Shown in pieces: positions 1 through 7,680 of a DNA stretch of 64,000 bases (position 1 is its first letter; each line of letters opens with the position of its first letter). This DNA is from Succinatimonas hippei (GTDB taxonomy: Bacteria > Pseudomonadota > Gammaproteobacteria > Enterobacterales > Succinivibrionaceae). The translations under genes were made by a program, and so were the position numbers. Below the pieces are notes generated by a model. It ran no database searches. It was not told the origin of the DNA and worked only from the letters and a program-made list of their open reading frames with translations. The DNA lies in the NCBI GenBank assembly GCA_004557545.1, contig SFGV01000001.1, forward strand, positions 1 to 64,000, written 5' to 3'.

Positions 1-13
1 GCTCTTCCGATCT
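1..13. other. Residual Illumina adapter sequence at contig end
   Basis: The first 13 bases, GCTCTTCCGATCT, are identical to the 3' end of the standard Illumina TruSeq adapter. This is assembly contamination, not genome. Any reading frame that runs off position 1 is therefore false at its end. Confidence 0.9.
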
Positions 14-124
14 GGCGTCAAAGCCACGGGCAGCAGAAGCGATATGGCAAGCGCTATCAAGGGACTGATTTTCGATACGAGAGCGTAGTTTTCTCTGAAC
101 TTGAAAATCAGGGATGATGTTCAT
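14..124 (-). other. Contig-end stretch with an unassignable open frame
   Basis: On the minus strand an ATG at 122-124 opens a frame that stays open to the adapter, but it has no Shine-Dalgarno sequence and its peptide is not recognisable. A second minus frame reads as a basic N-terminus followed by a hydrophobic stretch (ISPLIALAISLLLPVALT), which could be the start of a membrane protein, but no good start codon is visible. I cannot decide between them, and the 101-129 interval also carries a plus-strand promoter. Confidence 0.2.
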
Positions 125-129
125 AGAAT
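101..129 (+). promoter_or_regulatory. Sigma-70 promoter for putative antisense RNA
   Basis: TTGAAA (101-106), a 17-base spacer, then TAGAAT (124-129). Transcription would start near 136, exactly at the foot of a 10-bp hairpin (137-160), and would run antisense through the small peptide gene at 178-243. Confidence 0.5.
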
Positions 130-136
130 ATTAGAT

Positions 137-345
137 GAGGGCGGGGTACGCCCTGCCCTCGGTGATTTTAGCCTAGGTTACCATGCTGCTGAGCTGATAG
201 ACAAAAGGACTAAAATCAGAATTACATCAAACAAGTATTTCATATTGAAATCCTTAATTTAAGCGTAACCTACGATTCTAGCCTCCTGCTGGAGTCATTT
301 CGCACATGGCTCCAGCAGACGCTAGAACCACCCCGTCCGGAGCTC
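137..345 (+). ncRNA. Candidate antisense RNA of a type I toxin-antitoxin pair
   Basis: Predicted from layout only. A good sigma-70 promoter ends at 129. The RNA would begin with a 10-bp stem (arms 137-146 and 151-160, one G-U pair) closed by a TACG tetraloop, then cover the whole of the minus-strand peptide gene including its ribosome binding site. This is the arrangement of E. coli Sib RNAs opposite ibs genes. The 3' end is a guess: no hairpin with a T-run follows, and the end is placed after the strong inverted repeats at 276-327. Expression is not shown by the sequence. Confidence 0.35.
178..243 (-). CDS. Ibs-like 21-aa hydrophobic peptide, candidate type I toxin
   Basis: An ATG (241-243) sits about 7 bases after an AAGGA ribosome binding site and opens a 21-codon frame ending in TAA at 178-180. 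The peptide begins MKYLFD, continues with the hydrophobic run VILILVLLSIS, and ends SAAW. It closely resembles the E. coli Ibs toxins (about 19 residues, hydrophobic core followed by an S/A-rich end with a terminal aromatic residue), which insert in the inner membrane and depolarise it. The mRNA would have a long, strongly structured leader (276-352), and the opposite strand has its own promoter, both typical of type I systems. The Ibs family is known from enterobacteria, so homology here is inferred from pattern, not proven. It could instead be a leader peptide or chance. Confidence 0.5.
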   Translation of the reverse strand: MKYLFDVILILVLLSISSAAW

Positions 346-352
346 TCCGGAC
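276..352 (-). promoter_or_regulatory. Structured leader: two strong inverted repeats
   Basis: Upstream of the small peptide gene lie TTCTAGC (276-282) pairing with GCTAGAA (321-327), CTGCTGGAG (286-294) pairing with CTCCAGCAG (310-318), and GTCCGGAG (335-342) pairing with CTCCGGAC (345-352). Read on the minus strand this makes two stable hairpins between a possible TATAGT -10 (366-371) and the peptide start. They could hide the ribosome binding site, as leaders of type I toxins do. I could not match them to a known riboswitch. Confidence 0.5.
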
Positions 353-460
353 GTGCGCGTATCTTACTATACATCCTTGTTTGCTATAAATAATATTTCG
401 ATTCTCAGCATTGAGGCTTGGTCTTTGCAAACTCAAGTTCGATCCTTTTGATACTTGGAT

Positions 461-487
461 TAAACTAAATGGGGCTGGCGCCGTTAA
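461..487 (+). promoter_or_regulatory. Sigma-28 (FliA) promoter of fliS
   Basis: TAAA (461-464), exactly 15 bases, then GCCGTTAA (480-487), against the flagellar consensus TAAA-N15-GCCGATAA. Only one base of the -10 differs. The same -10 with the same spacing occurs in front of cheY at 45949-45975, and the cognate sigma factor fliA lies in this window. Confidence 0.8.
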
Positions 488-532
488 TATAATTGTCAGA
501 GGAATGTATATTGTATTTGCAGGAGAATAACA

Positions 533-952
533 ATGTACGGTCGCAATCTTAAAGCTTACAAGAAAACCAGTCTTGAGGCGGAGCTTTCGGTGGCATCACC
601 ACACAGAGTGATCCAGATGCTTTTCAATGGCCTTATTGAACGACTCTCACAGGCCAAGGGAGCTATCGAACGTAAGGACTATGAGTACAAGGCAAACCGC
701 ATCAGCAAGGCCATGGGAATTATTGAAGGGCTGCAGGGGGCTCTTGATCGCAAGGAAAACCCGGCGCTTGGTGATAAGATGTACGCGCTTTATGACTATA
801 TGAAGCAGTTGCTGGATCAGGCATCAGTCTCGCTTGATGAGAAGCCTATTGATGAGGTTATAAACCTCATAACCCCAATAAAGAACGCCTGGGACAACAT
901 CCCTGAGGATATTAAGCAGAAGACAAACGCTGAGATAGTCGCGAAGCAGTGA
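533..952 (+). CDS. fliS: Flagellar export chaperone FliS
   Basis: FliS binds the disordered C-terminus of flagellin in the cytoplasm, keeps it from polymerising early, and hands it to the FlhA export gate. The 139-residue length is normal. The N-terminus (MYGRNLKAYKKTSLEAELS) and the stretch ASPHRVIQMLFNG are diagnostic of the family, followed by the four-helix-bundle region with the conserved AKGAIERKD motif. The ATG follows a GCAGGAGAATAACA ribosome binding site. It stands alone behind a sigma-28 promoter and ends in a terminator shared with pyk. Flagellin, fliD and the hook-basal-body genes are not in this window, so they lie beyond the contig end or elsewhere. Confidence 0.96.
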   Translation: MYGRNLKAYKKTSLEAELSVASPHRVIQMLFNGLIERLSQAKGAIERKDYEYKANRISKAMGIIEGLQGALDRKENPALGDKMYALYDYMKQLLDQASVSLDEKPIDEVINLITPIKNAWDNIPEDIKQKTNAEIVAKQ

Positions 953-992
953 TCTGCTGACGAAAACAGACAACCAGCTGATGTAAACAAAT

Positions 993-1012
993 GGGGCGCC
1001 TTAAGGCGCCCC
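993..1012. terminator. Bidirectional terminator between fliS and pyk
   Basis: Perfect palindromic stem GGGGCGCC-TTAA-GGCGCCCC between two convergent genes. Confidence 0.75.
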
Positions 1013-1032
1013 GTGTGTTTGCATGAATGTTG

Positions 1033-2454
1033 TCAGATGGTGTGAACTGACATGGTGTTGGTGGTGCCTGAAGGAACCAGAGCGCCGTTTACCATGATGA
1101 TGGTATCACCCTTGCTAGCCAGGCCTTCTTCCTGAGCGACCTGCATACCCACCTTGAAGAACTCGTCAGTTGAGCTGATGCGCGGAACCAGCTTTGGTAT
1201 CACGCCGCGTACGATGCAAAGCTGTCTGGCGGTCTTGATATTAGGGGTAAGAGCCAGAATATTCGCGGTAGGGAAATACTTGCGCAGAGCCTTGGGGCTT
1301 CCGCCATGTTCTGTAGCTACCACGATAAGCGGAGCGTTTAATGTCTCGGAGGCCTCACAGGCCGCCAGGCAGACCGCGGTTGTGGTAGAGCAGGGGGCGC
1401 CATTGGAAGGCCGCATGCTGTCGATGCGCTGATGAATCTCTCTGTCAGTACGCTCACAGATGGTGCTCATGGTCCTGACAGCCTCGCGGGGGTATTTGCC
1501 CTTGGCAGACTCGCCTGAGAGCATTACCGCGTCAGTGCCATCGATGATCGCGTTTGCCACGTCACCGGCCTCAGCGCGGGTAGGACGTGGATTTTTGATC
1601 ATTGAGTCGAGCATCTGGGTGGCGGTAATTACAACCTTGCCTACCTCATTGCAGCGGCGGATGATGCGTTTTTGCGCGAAGATAACTTCCTGAGGCGGGA
1701 TCTCAACACCCATGTCACCGCGGGCAACCATTATTCCGTCGGCTGTGGCGAGAATGTCCTCGAAATTGTCGATACCTTCCTGATTCTCGATCTTGCAGAT
1801 GATCTGAATGTCCTTGCCGCCATTGGCGTCAAGGAACTCGCGTATATCCAGCACATCGCGGCGGGATCTGGTAAAGGAGGCGGCGATGAAGTCCACATTG
1901 CGCTTGATGCCAAAGAGCAGATCCTGTTTGTCCTTCGCTGACATGAAAGGCATGGAGATATGGGTATCAGGGAGGTTGACACCCTTGTGCTCGCCTAATG
2001 AACCGTTATTCTGAACCTCGCAGACAACCTCTTTGTCATTGTTCTTCTCAACAACCTTAAGTCCGATAAGGCCATCGTCAAGCAGAACGGTGTCGCCTAC
2101 GTTGAGGTCTTTGGCGAGATCCTTATAGGTAACGCTAATGCGCTCATGATTACCCACTACTGAAGAATCAGTTGTGATGGTGATGCGGTCGCCGGTTGAA
2201 AGATCGATATCCTCGCCATTCTCAAGCTCGCAGGTACGGATCTCGGGACCTTTGGTATCAAGGATCACGCCGAAAACCTTACCGGTTTCCTTCATGATCT
2301 TCTCAATGGTGTCGATCCTTCCGCCATGCTCCTGATAATCGCCGTGCGAAAAGTTAAGGCGCATGACATTCATGCCGCTCTCAAGCAGGGTTCTGAGGAT
2401 TGCCGGATCTTCTGATTTAGGGCCAATGGTGCAGACCATCTTGGTTTTTTTCAT
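1033..2454 (-). CDS. pykF: Pyruvate kinase, type I
   Basis: Transfers the phosphate of phosphoenolpyruvate to ADP, giving pyruvate and ATP, the last step of glycolysis. The 473 residues match the type I (fructose-1,6-bisphosphate activated, PykF) length of about 470. Visible are the N-terminal [12 protein letters not shown] start, the NFSHG substrate segment, [10 protein letters not shown] leading into the B domain, the catalytic core [11 protein letters not shown] and [12 protein letters not shown], and [10 protein letters not shown]. The ATG has no good ribosome binding site of its own; an 11-codon ORF with a very strong one ends in an ATGA overlap with it (see 2451-2486). In a fumarate respirer, PEP is shared between this enzyme and PEP carboxykinase or carboxylase. 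Confidence 0.96.
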   Translation of the reverse strand: MKKTKMVCTIGPKSEDPAILRTLLESGMNVMRLNFSHGDYQEHGGRIDTIEKIMKETGKVFGVILDTKGPEIRTCELENGEDIDLSTGDRITITTDSSVVGNHERISVTYKDLAKDLNVGDTVLLDDGLIGLKVVEKNNDKEVVCEVQNNGSLGEHKGVNLPDTHISMPFMSAKDKQDLLFGIKRNVDFIAASFTRSRRDVLDIREFLDANGGKDIQIICKIENQEGIDNFEDILATADGIMVARGDMGVEIPPQEVIFAQKRIIRRCNEVGKVVITATQMLDSMIKNPRPTRAEAGDVANAIIDGTDAVMLSGESAKGKYPREAVRTMSTICERTDREIHQRIDSMRPSNGAPCSTTTAVCLAACEASETLNAPLIVVATEHGGSPKALRKYFPTANILALTPNIKTARQLCIVRGVIPKLVPRISSTDEFFKVGMQVAQEEGLASKGDTIIMVNGALVPSGTTNTMSVHTI

Positions 2455-2486
2455 CTGCCAAAAGACGCTTGCGGCTGTGCCGCCAC
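2451..2486 (-). CDS. 11-aa leader ORF translationally coupled to pyk
   Basis: On the minus strand an AAGGAGGAGACG Shine-Dalgarno sequence precedes GTG (2484-2486). The frame encodes [11 protein letters not shown] and stops at TGA, whose last bases overlap the pyruvate kinase ATG as ATGA. The kinase start itself is preceded only by TTTTGGCAG. The simplest reading is that ribosomes load at the leader ORF and reinitiate at pyk. The peptide resembles no attenuator I know (no run of regulatory codons). It could be chance, but the SD strength and the exact stop-start overlap argue otherwise. Confidence 0.55.
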   Translation of the reverse strand: MAAQPQASFGR

Positions 2487-2880
2487 CGTCTCCTCCTTTT
2501 TGAAAAGTGAACTTAAGTTCCGGCGCCTGATGCCGGATGCGCCGGTTTTAAGGTTGTAAGCCCGGGCCCCGGCGGGGCACTCTCCTTTTGTTTATGACAG
2601 CAGGCCTCCCGAATCTGCCACGTTACGGCGGCTGTCACTTTGCGCGAGCGCGTCCGCGATCACTGCTCCTCAGAGCATGTCACGGATTTATTGTTGATTT
2701 TTCAATATCGACAATTGTTGATGCCGTTGTGAAATTTCGACGCTGATTATACCAAAAAGATCGATCAGGAATGTCAGAATGCGGTTAAGGCGCGATTAAA
2801 TCCTCATCTGAGAGGTTTTGCGCGGCAATTGGGCAATTCAGGGCTTATGTGAAAACGTATGATTTTGGAGCTGCTAACAA
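2487..2880 (-). promoter_or_regulatory. pyk promoter and long GC-rich leader
   Basis: No gene in this gap. On the minus strand a perfect TATAAT (2746-2751) with no clean -35 probably starts the pyk mRNA, leaving a leader of about 280 bases. The leader holds hairpins CCGGCGC/GCGCCGG (arms 2520-2526 and 2539-2545) and GCCCC-GGC-GGGGC (2566-2578). Two copies of TTGTTGAT occur near 2690 and 2716 around the predicted transcription start and may be operator half-sites. Confidence 0.4.
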
Positions 2881-2907
2881 AAAAGGTTCCGCAAGCGGAA
2901 CCTTTTT
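2881..2907 (-). terminator. frdABCD terminator
   Basis: Stem GGTTCCGC-AA-GCGGAACC flanked by A- and T-runs, 25 bases after the frdD stop. Confidence 0.85.
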
Positions 2908-2931
2908 GAATTTTAACTGAGAGTCTTCAGA

Positions 2932-3309
2932 TTAGAAGAGCTCTACATAGCTTAAAAGCTGCAATCCGAGATCAATGAAGGATATCGCCGCGGCGCCGCC
3001 GTAGCATATATACCAGAAGATCTTGCTGTGCAGGTTGAGGTCATGAAGGGAGTGGAACATACGATGGAGCGCGTAGAAGCTCAGGATGAATACCACGCCA
3101 AACAGAACCAGAGCCAGGAACCAGTTTCCTATGATCCCTGAAACCTGACTGTAGCTGAGCAGTCCGGCGTCAGAGTCAGGCGGGCAGATGCCGGCCACGA
3201 TAAAGACCACCAGAATGGCAGGGAGGATCCACGCGGCAACCATGCCGCCGGTTCCGAACATAAGCCAGTAGATAGGCTCGTCAGAGCGGGTTGGAAGTAT
3301 AGGACGCAT
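2932..3309 (-). CDS. frdD: Fumarate reductase membrane anchor FrdD
   Basis: One of the two membrane anchor subunits of menaquinol:fumarate reductase. With FrdC it binds the quinol and holds FrdAB on the cytoplasmic face. It has 125 residues (family about 119), starts RPILPTRSDEPIYWLMFGTGG, a segment typical of FrdD, and has three hydrophobic segments at roughly 20-42, 58-82 and 95-120. The HRMFHSLHDL stretch is typical of the subunit. Last gene of frdABCD, 12 bases after frdC, with a terminator immediately after. Confidence 0.93.
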   Translation of the reverse strand: MRPILPTRSDEPIYWLMFGTGGMVAAWILPAILVVFIVAGICPPDSDAGLLSYSQVSGIIGNWFLALVLFGVVFILSFYALHRMFHSLHDLNLHSKIFWYICYGGAAAISFIDLGLQLLSYVELF

Positions 3310-3321
3310 AATTCTCTCTCC

Positions 3322-3771
3322 TTACTTGGTAAGCAGCGCCGCGCCCAGGACTACCACGAAACCGCCAATCGCCGCAGCGTACAGGCCGATCTTGGTGATG
3401 TAGTCAGGCAGAAGCTCAGTGCTGTTCTTGTTCATGAATACACGGACGGCCTTAGGCATAAGGTTGAACCATGTAACCATGTGGTACAGCTGAGCGGCAA
3501 GAGCCAGAATGTTCAGCACAATCACTATCGGGTTTGCGAGGAAATCCTGAACAAACCACATGTACGGAGCTACAGTTTCCGGATCTTCCGGATCTCCATA
3601 CGCGCACAGCGCGAAGAGGAAAACGCCCAGTACGATTTCGAGCACGGCGAATAAAGCCATTACAGCGGTGCCTTCGCGGAGCATATAGCGGACATAGAAC
3701 GGATTCTCAGTCCACCAAGTCCACGACGCCTCGCGGTGGTAAGGCTTACGGAATGATTTTGCATCAGCCAT
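3322..3771 (-). CDS. frdC: Fumarate reductase membrane anchor FrdC
   Basis: Membrane anchor with three predicted helices, 149 residues (E. coli 131; the extra length is partly an insertion ALCAYGDPEDPETVAPYMWF between helices 1 and 2). The N-terminus has the FrdC signature FRKPYHREASWTWW and YMLREGTAV, whose Glu corresponds to E. coli FrdC Glu29 at the quinol site. KAVRVFMNK precedes the third helix. The gene is 3 bases downstream of frdB and 12 bases upstream of frdD, so one transcript is expected. Confidence 0.94.
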   Translation of the reverse strand: MADAKSFRKPYHREASWTWWTENPFYVRYMLREGTAVMALFAVLEIVLGVFLFALCAYGDPEDPETVAPYMWFVQDFLANPIVIVLNILALAAQLYHMVTWFNLMPKAVRVFMNKNSTELLPDYITKIGLYAAAIGGFVVVLGAALLTK

Positions 3772-3774
3772 TGC

Positions 3775-4527
3775 TTATTCCTCCGGCTTTACAAGATTAA
3801 ACACATAGTCAGTTGCGCTCATCTTCTTGCCAAGCTGAATGGCAGACGCGGGGTCGACCTTCTTGGGGCAGACTTCTGAGCAGTAACCGACGAAGGTGCA
3901 TCCCCAGACTCCGTTCTCGGAATTGAGGAACGGCAAACGCTGGAGCTTTCCGCTGTCGCGGCTGTCGATGTTGTAGCGATACAGCAATGTGAGGGCAGCC
4001 GGTCCGATGTAATCGGGGTTGAGCTTGTATTGCGGGCACGCGGCGTAGCAACAACCGCAGTTGATGCACTGCGCGAACTGCAGATAGGCTTCCATCTGCA
4101 TCGGGCTCTGCTTGAAGTTGCGGTTAAGCGGCATATTCGCGTCTTTCTTTGACGGAATGATGTAAGGCTTAATGAGCTCAATCTTCTCGATGAGATCTGA
4201 CAGATCAACCACCAGATCGCGCTCAATCGGGAAGTTGGCAAGAGGCTCAACCCTTATATCCTGACCGTCATAGTCGCGCAGGAAGGTCTTGCACGCGAGG
4301 TGCGGGACATTGTTGACCATCATGCCGCAGGATCCGCAGATCGCCATACGGCAGGACCAGCGGAATGAAAGGCTGGGCTCAAGGTTGTCCTTAATATAGA
4401 ACAGTGCCTCGAGGAGCGAAGTGCCGTGGTGATACGGAACCTCAAAGGTTTGGTCCCAGGGCTTCTCATCCTGCTCCGGACGATAGCGGAGCACGGTGAT
4501 CTTCATTTTTTTCTCGGTTTCAGCCAT
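3775..4527 (-). CDS. frdB: Fumarate reductase iron-sulfur subunit FrdB
   Basis: Carries electrons from quinol to the flavin of FrdA through three clusters. The 250 residues hold the plant-type [2Fe-2S] cysteines in [15 protein letters not shown] plus the later ACKTF cysteine, then two ferredoxin-like motifs, [14 protein letters not shown] and [18 protein letters not shown], for the [4Fe-4S] and [3Fe-4S] clusters. The gene is 3 bases after frdA. All cluster ligands are present, so the enzyme should be functional. Confidence 0.97.
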   Translation of the reverse strand: MAETEKKMKITVLRYRPEQDEKPWDQTFEVPYHHGTSLLEALFYIKDNLEPSLSFRWSCRMAICGSCGMMVNNVPHLACKTFLRDYDGQDIRVEPLANFPIERDLVVDLSDLIEKIELIKPYIIPSKKDANMPLNRNFKQSPMQMEAYLQFAQCINCGCCYAACPQYKLNPDYIGPAALTLLYRYNIDSRDSGKLQRLPFLNSENGVWGCTFVGYCSEVCPKKVDPASAIQLGKKMSATDYVFNLVKPEE

Positions 4528-4530
4528 TTG

Positions 4531-6354
4531 TTACTTGGCCTCCTGTGCTGCTTTGGCTTTTGCGGCCCTCTCGGCCTCAGCCTTTTCAGCCGCGGCGCCG
4601 TAAACGCGCTTCGCGGGCTGGAAGGTGGTGATCTTTACGTCCTGGAGCTTGATCTCAGGCAGTCCGGTCTCTTTATTGAGGAAGGCCAGTGAGTGCTTGA
4701 GGAAGTTCTTGTCATCACGCTCCTTGTAAGCGCCGTTAGGTCCGTCGAGTCTCTGATGAGAGCCGCGTGATTCCTTACGGTTAATTGCCGAGTAAACCAT
4801 GGTTTGGGCGACATCAAGGGTGTAGCCAAGCTCAATTAAGTTCATCCATTCGGTGTTGAACACGCGGCCGCGATCGGTGATGGCGACCTTGGTGTAACGC
4901 TCCTTAAGAGTCTTGAGGGTATCGATGGTCTTCTGCATGCCCTCTTCCTCACGATAGATGCCAACACCCTCTTCCATGGTCTGGCCCATTTCGTGACGGA
5001 TCTTGCCCTGGGACTCTGAACCCTTGACGTCAAACAGTGACAGAGCGCGCTTCTCAGCGGCTTCAGCCTGACGGGCGAGCTCTTCTGAGTCGTAGTCCTT
5101 GACCGCGTGGGCGCGCTCGGCCATGGCGTCACCGCCTGCCTTGCCGAACACAACGGTCTCAACCAGCGAGTTGGAGCCAAGACGGTTGGCTCCGTGAATA
5201 CCGACTGAAGCGCATTCGCCAGCGGCATACAGACCTTCCATACGGGTGGCGGTTCTGCCATCGGTCTCGATACCGCCCATGGTGTAGTGGACGACCGGAC
5301 GGACCGGAACAGGAGCCTTGACCGGGTCAACGCCTGAGTAGGTCATGGCCAGCTCGCAGATCAGCGGCAGACGCTCGTGGAGGTATTTCTCGCCGAGGTG
5401 GGTAAGGTCAAGCAGTACGGCCTCGCCCAGAGGGTATTTGATGGTGCGGCCTTTCTTGGACTCGTTCCAGAAAGCCTGAGAAAGCTTGTCGCGGGGACCG
5501 AGCTCCATGTATTTGTTCTTCGGATGTCCAACCGGGGTCTCGGGGCCGAGACCGTAATCCTGCAGATAGCGGTAGTGATCCTTGTTGTAAAGGACACCGC
5601 CTTCACCACGGCAGCCTTCGGTCATCAGCAGACCGCAGCCGAGCAGACCGGTAGGATGGTACTGGACGAATTCCATATCGCGCAGAGGCACGCCGTGACG
5701 GTAAGCGAGAGCCTGTCCGTCGCCGGTTACGATACCGCCGTTGGTGTTGAAGAGGTAGCAGCGTCCGGCGCCACCGGTTGCGAGGAATACGCACTTGGCG
5801 TTGATCTGGCGGAAAATACCATTCTGGAGGTCATAGCAGACCACGCCGCGGCATACATTGTCCTCAACCAGCAGGTCAAGCACGAAATGCTCGTCAAAAC
5901 GGTGGATTGACGGGAACTTAACCGAGGTCTGGAAAAGGGTGTGAAGCATGTGGAAGCCTGATTTGTCAGCGGCAAACCAGGTACGGGGAACCTTCATGCC
6001 TCCGAAACGGCGCACGTTTATGTCACCGTTAGGCTTACGGCTCCAGGGGCATCCCCAGTGCTCGAGCTGATAGAGCTCTTCAGTGGTGTGGTGAACAAAG
6101 TAGTCGACCACATCCTGCTCGCACAGCCAGTCACCGCCAGCGACGGTGTCTTCAAAGTGCTTTTGCAGTGAGTCGTCATCACGAACCACACCGGCGGCGC
6201 CGCCTTCAGCAGCTACGGTATGAGAGCGCATTGGGTAGACTTTGGAAATGAGCGCGACGCGAAGCTTCGGATCAGCCTGCGCGACTGCAATTGCAGCGCG
6301 AAGACCTGCTCCGCCAGCACCCACGATCGCAACATCAAATTGATATTTTTCCAC
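4531..6354 (-). CDS. frdA: Fumarate reductase flavoprotein subunit FrdA
   Basis: Catalytic subunit reducing fumarate to succinate in anaerobic respiration. The 607 residues begin with the FAD fold VAIVGAGGAGLRAA; HTVAAEGG supplies the histidine (His45) that binds FAD covalently; QYHPTGL, the catalytic region CRGEGG, and HGANRLGSNSL near the C-terminal flavin contact are all present. The start is GTG (6352-6354) behind TTAGGAGATTCAC. It leads frdABCD on the minus strand. Close relationship to FrdA of succinate-producing gammaproteobacteria is likely. The C-terminus ends in an Ala/Lys/Glu-rich tail beyond the conserved region. Confidence 0.97.
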   Translation of the reverse strand: MEKYQFDVAIVGAGGAGLRAAIAVAQADPKLRVALISKVYPMRSHTVAAEGGAAGVVRDDDSLQKHFEDTVAGGDWLCEQDVVDYFVHHTTEELYQLEHWGCPWSRKPNGDINVRRFGGMKVPRTWFAADKSGFHMLHTLFQTSVKFPSIHRFDEHFVLDLLVEDNVCRGVVCYDLQNGIFRQINAKCVFLATGGAGRCYLFNTNGGIVTGDGQALAYRHGVPLRDMEFVQYHPTGLLGCGLLMTEGCRGEGGVLYNKDHYRYLQDYGLGPETPVGHPKNKYMELGPRDKLSQAFWNESKKGRTIKYPLGEAVLLDLTHLGEKYLHERLPLICELAMTYSGVDPVKAPVPVRPVVHYTMGGIETDGRTATRMEGLYAAGECASVGIHGANRLGSNSLVETVVFGKAGGDAMAERAHAVKDYDSEELARQAEAAEKRALSLFDVKGSESQGKIRHEMGQTMEEGVGIYREEEGMQKTIDTLKTLKERYTKVAITDRGRVFNTEWMNLIELGYTLDVAQTMVYSAINRKESRGSHQRLDGPNGAYKERDDKNFLKHSLAFLNKETGLPEIKLQDVKITTFQPAKRVYGAAAEKAEAERAAKAKAAQEAK

Positions 6355-6431
6355 GTGAATCTCCTAAGATTCCGGCTCCTTGCACAGCATTGTCTGTCCT
6401 AGTCACCGGACGCAAGCAAAAAATCGGTTCA

Positions 6432-6494
6432 ATTATACCAAAGATAGAACATGAAAAAACGTATCATCACCGCTTACTACATCTCTTAGATCAA
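6432..6494 (-). promoter_or_regulatory. frdA promoter with possible FNR half-site
   Basis: A perfect TATAAT on the minus strand occupies 6432-6437; the -35 is poor, which fits an activator-dependent promoter. TTGAT-CTAA-GAGAT at 6481-6494 has one perfect FNR half-site and one poor one, centred about 62 bases upstream of the expected start, the usual class I activator position. The FNR assignment is a guess. Apart from the psd terminator, the rest of the gap 6355-6660 shows nothing else. Confidence 0.4.
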
Positions 6495-6600
6495 AGATTT
6501 CAGAACATGTCATACAAGTTTTGGAGCTGGCAGATTCAAGATTACGGGATTTAGTTCTTTCTTGAGGAAATTCGCTGTTGAACTCATTTAATCCCTAAAA

Positions 6601-6631
6601 AAAGCCCCGCGGTGGTGACCGCGGGGCTTTT
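6601..6631 (-). terminator. psd terminator
   Basis: GCCCCGCGGT-GGTG-ACCGCGGGGC, a 10-bp perfect stem with T-run on the minus strand, 30 bases after the psd stop. Confidence 0.9.
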
Positions 6632-6660
6632 GAAAACAGTTTGGGCCAATTCAATATGGC

Positions 6661-7503
6661 TCAGATCGTCATGGGCTCGCCATATTTAACCGGGCTACCC
6701 TGAATTATCTTGTCAGTAAGCGCTCCAGTATTGTCCGGCCATAAGCATATGACAGTACTGCCATACTCAAACCAGCCTATCTCATCACCTTTTTTATAGG
6801 TGAATTGATCAGGATCATAGTATTTCACTTCAATCCCGCGGCGTCTTACCACGGTGCCACCCCAGCTGGTGTGAATACTCCCCACAAGAGCGGCTCCCAC
6901 AAAGATCAGACAGAAAGGTCCCTCACGGGTTCCGAAAAGGCATACCAGTCTTTCATTTAGGGTGTATAGGTTATGCAGTTTTGAGGTATTGCGTCTGCCT
7001 ACCGGAAAATGTTTGCCGGGAATATGGATCGTTTTGACCAGCGTGCCATCGATTGGCATATGTACGCGGTGGTAGTTGGCTGGCGATAAATAAAGAGTCG
7101 CGAATTGCCCCATTTCAAAAGGCGCGCAGTCAGTTATATTTCCGCCCATCAGCGCCTTGAAAGAGTAATCAACTCCTTTGGCCTGAATAAGCCTCCCGGC
7201 GCGCAATTGACCGCACGCTCCCACAGTACCATCCACCGGAACTATCGCGGTGCATTCCTGGGATATGGGTCTGCTCTCAGGACGCAGTTTTCTTATAAAA
7301 AATTCGTTGAATGTCTTGTATGCCGATAGATCCTGTTGCGCGACATCAGTCATGTCTATGTCAAAAACCTTTATAAAAGAGCGGATCAGAAACTGCGTGA
7401 ACGGTCCGCCCTGAGCGTTGGCGATCCTGCCTGTAAGCCAGGTCAGGGTATTAAAAGGAGTCAGACTGTTGACGGCCTTCATTAAGCAGTTTGAAAATGG
7501 CAT
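6661..7503 (-). CDS. psd: Phosphatidylserine decarboxylase proenzyme
   Basis: Inner-membrane enzyme that makes phosphatidylethanolamine from phosphatidylserine. It self-cleaves at a Gly-Ser bond, turning the Ser into a pyruvoyl group. Visible are FNEFFIRKLRPESRPI, the PVDGTVGACG segment, YLSPANYHRVHMPIDG, and the cleavage motif, here YGST in GWFEYGSTVI rather than the common LGST; the essential Gly-Ser is kept. I use the ATG at 7501-7503 (protein begins MPFSNCLMKAV, 280 residues) because ACCGGAGTACAT lies just upstream and the length fits the family. An in-frame ATG at 7605 would add 34 unsupported residues. It is divergent from the aminotransferase gene. Confidence 0.94.
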   Translation of the reverse strand: MPFSNCLMKAVNSLTPFNTLTWLTGRIANAQGGPFTQFLIRSFIKVFDIDMTDVAQQDLSAYKTFNEFFIRKLRPESRPISQECTAIVPVDGTVGACGQLRAGRLIQAKGVDYSFKALMGGNITDCAPFEMGQFATLYLSPANYHRVHMPIDGTLVKTIHIPGKHFPVGRRNTSKLHNLYTLNERLVCLFGTREGPFCLIFVGAALVGSIHTSWGGTVVRRRGIEVKYYDPDQFTYKKGDEIGWFEYGSTVICLWPDNTGALTDKIIQGSPVKYGEPMTI

Positions 7504-7680
7504 ATGTACTCCGGTATCTGACACATTAAGTGTCCATGCGGCGATTATAACTGATTGCGGCTTAAGCGTTAAAAAGGCTTTTGAAGCTGAAAGGCGCGTG
7601 ATCACTGAGAGGCTACCTTATTCTGAGATGTCAGGATTTGCCCTTAATCGGGCTGTTATCATTTGAAGCGGAGGTATTAA

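Noticed and set aside
276..352. A metabolite riboswitch on the minus strand
   Set aside because: The hairpins do not match the conserved cores I know for guanidine, manganese, fluoride, TPP, Moco or c-di-GMP classes; a structured toxin mRNA leader explains them better.
5377..5910. A 177-residue plus-strand ORF inside frdA
   Set aside because: Long antisense frames are common opposite high-GC-third-position genes; this one follows the frdA codon pattern and has no start signals.
6220..6554. Two plus-strand ORFs over the frdA start and promoter
   Set aside because: They are antisense to frdA and its promoter, have no ribosome binding site, and resemble no protein.
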